Positions 62,105 through 64,000 of a stretch of 64,000 nucleotides of DNA are shown in pieces. The notes beneath the pieces are model-generated. The model ran no database searches. It saw nothing but the letters and a program-made list of their open reading frames with translations, and was not told the DNA's origin. Made by a program: the position numbers and the translations under genes. Source of the stretch: Euglena gracilis (Eukaryota > Euglenida > Euglenophyceae > Euglenales); the NCBI GenBank assembly GCA_039621445.1, contig CP154957.1:38100654-38164653 (forward strand). Direction: 5' to 3'. Within the stretch, counting starts at the first letter, position 1, and every line of letters begins with the position of its first letter.

Positions 62105-62346
62105 CAGGCTTCTTTTTAAGTCAGCAGCCCCCCCCCCCCCCCCGGCCGGGGGGGTCCCGCGCCAGAGGCGCTGGGTAAACCTTTTCGGCGCGAAGCGCCG
62201 AAATTTTTTGGAAATTGCCTTTAACGGGCCCGATTTTGGGGGGGTCCCCGCCCCCCCCCCCCCCCCCCCCCCGGGGGGTCCCGCGCCACCCTGGGTGGGT
62301 GGGGGGGACCCCCCCTCCCCCCCGGGGGGTCTTAAAAAGAAGCCTG
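62105..62346 (-). mobile_element. hAT-like element, possible nonconventional intron
   Basis: A 242-bp element, CAGGCTTCTTTTTAAGTC to CTTAAAAAGAAGCCTG, with an exact duplication GTGAGGAA (62097-62104, 62347-62354). The interior has C14..G8 foldbacks and GGCGCGAAGCGCC. On the minus strand, excision plus one duplication joins VIPICMVP to HIENRKMFLRVQEVLRAN in an open frame that runs to about 61851. That frame has no recognised family, so an exon role is only suggested. Confidence 0.82.
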
Positions 62347-62871
62347 GTGAGGAACCATGCAAATGGGAATAACCCCCAAAATGATGATCAGATCAAATTT
62401 TCAACTCAACCATCCATCCTCTTTCTTTCCATTTCCCTAATCACCCCCTGAATGAGGCGTAAATGAAAGGAGTGAAGGAGTGATTTACAGTAAGGAAATT
62501 TAAAGCATTTCCTCCATTCACTTTACACAATGCAGAGGGATTGTCTGTCCCCCAAATCCAGGCCACCTTTGCTATTGAACAATTTGATCACCAGGTGATC
62601 AAATTTCAACTGATTTTGTTTTCAGTCTTTGCAACATCAACCATGTGTCATCACACCTGGCAACAAGAGGGTGCATTTCTGTGGTGAGACATGCAATTAT
62701 GTAGAATTGAATTCAGATTGACAGACTGATGGCATGTTGCTTGGAGGGGGATGACAGCAGACCTGCAACCCCAGGAATCTGGCAGGGCCGAGTGATATGC
62801 ATTGTCGCCCCGTCCCCTACCCCTTCCACCTCCTCCCCCTTCCGCTGCGCGCTTCGCCCTGCACCTTCCAG

Positions 62872-63326
62872 CGTGGCCGTGCCTATGATGTCCCGCTCAA
62901 CGCGGAAGCGGCTAAAGTTCAAGGCGGTCAACGGCGACGACAGCACCTCCGACATCTCCACGTGGACAAAGGTGGACGCCTCCCATCGATCTTTGGATGG
63001 CCTCGCCTCCGCTACTCCTTTTTTTCTTTATATATATGGCAAGTGTTAAGTTTAGTACCCCCCCGGGGGGGGGGACTAAACTTGACACCGGGTTGGGCAC
63101 CCCCTTAATGAAAGGTATAGGGTTAGGTGCGCACATGCTGATTTGCGCTCATCGGCAACGTAGCGCTAATCGGCAATGTTGCGCAACATTGCCGATTAGC
63201 GCAACGTTGCCGATGAGCGCAAATCAGCATGTGCGCACCTAACCCTATACCTTCAATAACGGGGGTGCCCAACCCGGTGTCAAGTTTAGTACCCCCCCGG
63301 GGGGGGTACTAAACTTAACACTTGCC

Positions 63327-63365
<39 letters not shown>

Positions 63366-63761
63366 CATATACATGTATATGTATATGTATATATACATAT
63401 ATATCTGGCTGCCCTCTGGGGCTTGGCTTTCTGTAATATCAACCCCCAACCTTTGTTCCCTACCGTTTTGCCCTTTGGTCCCCAAGTCTCCTTCTCGGGT
63501 TTGCATTCATCGTCCGGGGGGGGGGCGTTGGTGCGCCACCCTTCCGCTGCGTGACACAGGGCTCGGGGCCTGCGATGGCCAGCGAGGATGATGCCAGCGA
63601 GGGGGAGGAGGCTGAGGAGGAGGACGTGGACGCGTCCCCCAGTTCCGGGCGCGGCTCGGGGCGCCGCCAGCGTAGCACGCGACGGCGCGGCCGCCGGGAC
63701 GTGGACCCCTCGAAGGGCAACGTGCACTCCCTGAAGCACGAGTTCCGGGGGAAAGGCATTG
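62872..63761 (+). CDS. start of an acidic/arginine-rich protein gene, runs off the window
   Basis: Exon 62872-62971 follows a CACCTTCCAG acceptor and reads MMSRSTRKRLKFKAV then an acidic STSDIS stretch up to AAG|GTGGAC; the first ATG seen is 62885. Exon 63560-63761 follows GTGACACAG and encodes a long acidic run (SEGEEAEEEDVDAS) then an Arg-rich patch (GRRQRSTRRRGRRD) and VHSLKHEFRGK, ending at a possible GTTTGA donor. The join is phase 0. The alternation of acidic and basic low-complexity segments suggests a nuclear or chromatin-associated protein, but no domain is recognised. The 588-nt intron contains the large palindrome and a TG/TA repeat. Confidence 0.55.
63029..63336. repeat. large near-perfect palindrome, about 150-bp arms
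   Basis: The arms pair from TATATATGGCAAGTG on the left to CACTTGCCATATATA on the right, centred on TTGCGCAA (63179-63186). Only poly-C/G lengths and a few bases differ. Internal blocks include AAGTTTAGTACCCCC and TGCGCACCTAACCCTATACC. It lies within an intron and has TA-rich flanks, resembling a foldback element. Confidence 0.92.
63332..63400 (+). repeat. (TG)n then TA-rich microsatellite
   Basis: ATATGTGTG..TGTGTATACATATA directly beside the palindrome. Confidence 0.9.
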
Positions 63762-64000
63762 GTTTGAGCCCTGTGATGCATGACTGAAACTGGTCGTTGG
63801 TTCTGTCTTCGATTTTGTGGACAATGATAGCTGCCGGTGTGTCGGAAGCCCGAGAATACCAAGGTGGATGGCAACCAAGCACCTCTGATGATGCTGGGCG
63901 ACGCTGGATTTTTGGAGACCAGAGGTGGGGTTCCGATGCTGGGCGATGCAGGGCGATAGGGCATGGCTGACCAGAGGTGCTTGATGGCAACCCCCCAAAT

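Larger units (their letters stand above)
57068..62871. other. mostly non-coding, one weak coding candidate
   Basis: No confident gene. It contains repeated CCAGTGAA/CACCGGTGAA motifs (58080-59210), poly-C/G foldback DNA at 59240-59490 that may be an old element, an AT-rich block and CTCTT tracts (60540-61030), and the hAT-like element at 62105. Minus-strand sequence beside that element is open and discussed there. Confidence 0.5.

Overview
This is nuclear DNA of a eukaryote, most likely a single-celled alga or protist. Genes are split into many short, GC-rich exons inside AT-rich DNA full of simple repeats, poly-C/poly-G tracts and short inverted-repeat transposons. Most exons that can be placed by homology are bounded by ordinary GT-AG introns with consistent phase. 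A second set of interruptions is not. Prokaryotic features (operons, Shine-Dalgarno sites, CRISPR) are absent.

Layout: 1-6850 is repeat-rich with no gene I can support. A plus-strand gene at about 7160-15250 encodes an APC-superfamily amino acid/polyamine permease of the plant/protist LAT (PUT) type. Two tandem plus-strand paralogues of an EamA/DMT-type transporter follow: copy A (16570-27150, possible tail exon 33755-34072) and copy B (38947-44560). Their introns hold microsatellites, satellites and a decayed pogo-like DNA transposon (24342-26243). Two large minus-strand genes follow: one with a ParB-like N-terminal region (51665-47034) and one of unknown family (55896-52211). The last 7 kb has AT-rich and CTCTT repeats, a roughly 300-bp palindrome and the start of a plus-strand gene for an acidic/arginine-rich protein.

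The main finding is a family of hAT-like miniature elements. They begin CAG, end CTG, have inverted-repeat ends and are flanked by 8-bp target duplications. At least four sit inside conserved coding exons of the permease. Removing each element plus one copy of the 8-bp duplication restores the reading frame and family-conserved residues exactly, although no GT-AG pair can do so. Similar copies interrupt transporter A, the ParB-like gene and the pogo transposase. They look like transposon-derived nonconventional introns, resembling the CAG/CTG introns described in euglenids. In the old insertions the sequence drift suggests the splice junction lies after base 5 of the duplication.

Other notable features are a recurrent GC-rich dyad (core TGCGCAATTGCGCA) around and inside the minus-strand genes, in-frame TAG codons in both of those genes, matching TA-flanked MITEs for the pogo-like element, and inverted blocks of one satellite family at 29.3-30.5 and 36.4-37.1 kb. 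Exon limits come from homology, phase and splice consensus only; there is no transcript evidence.
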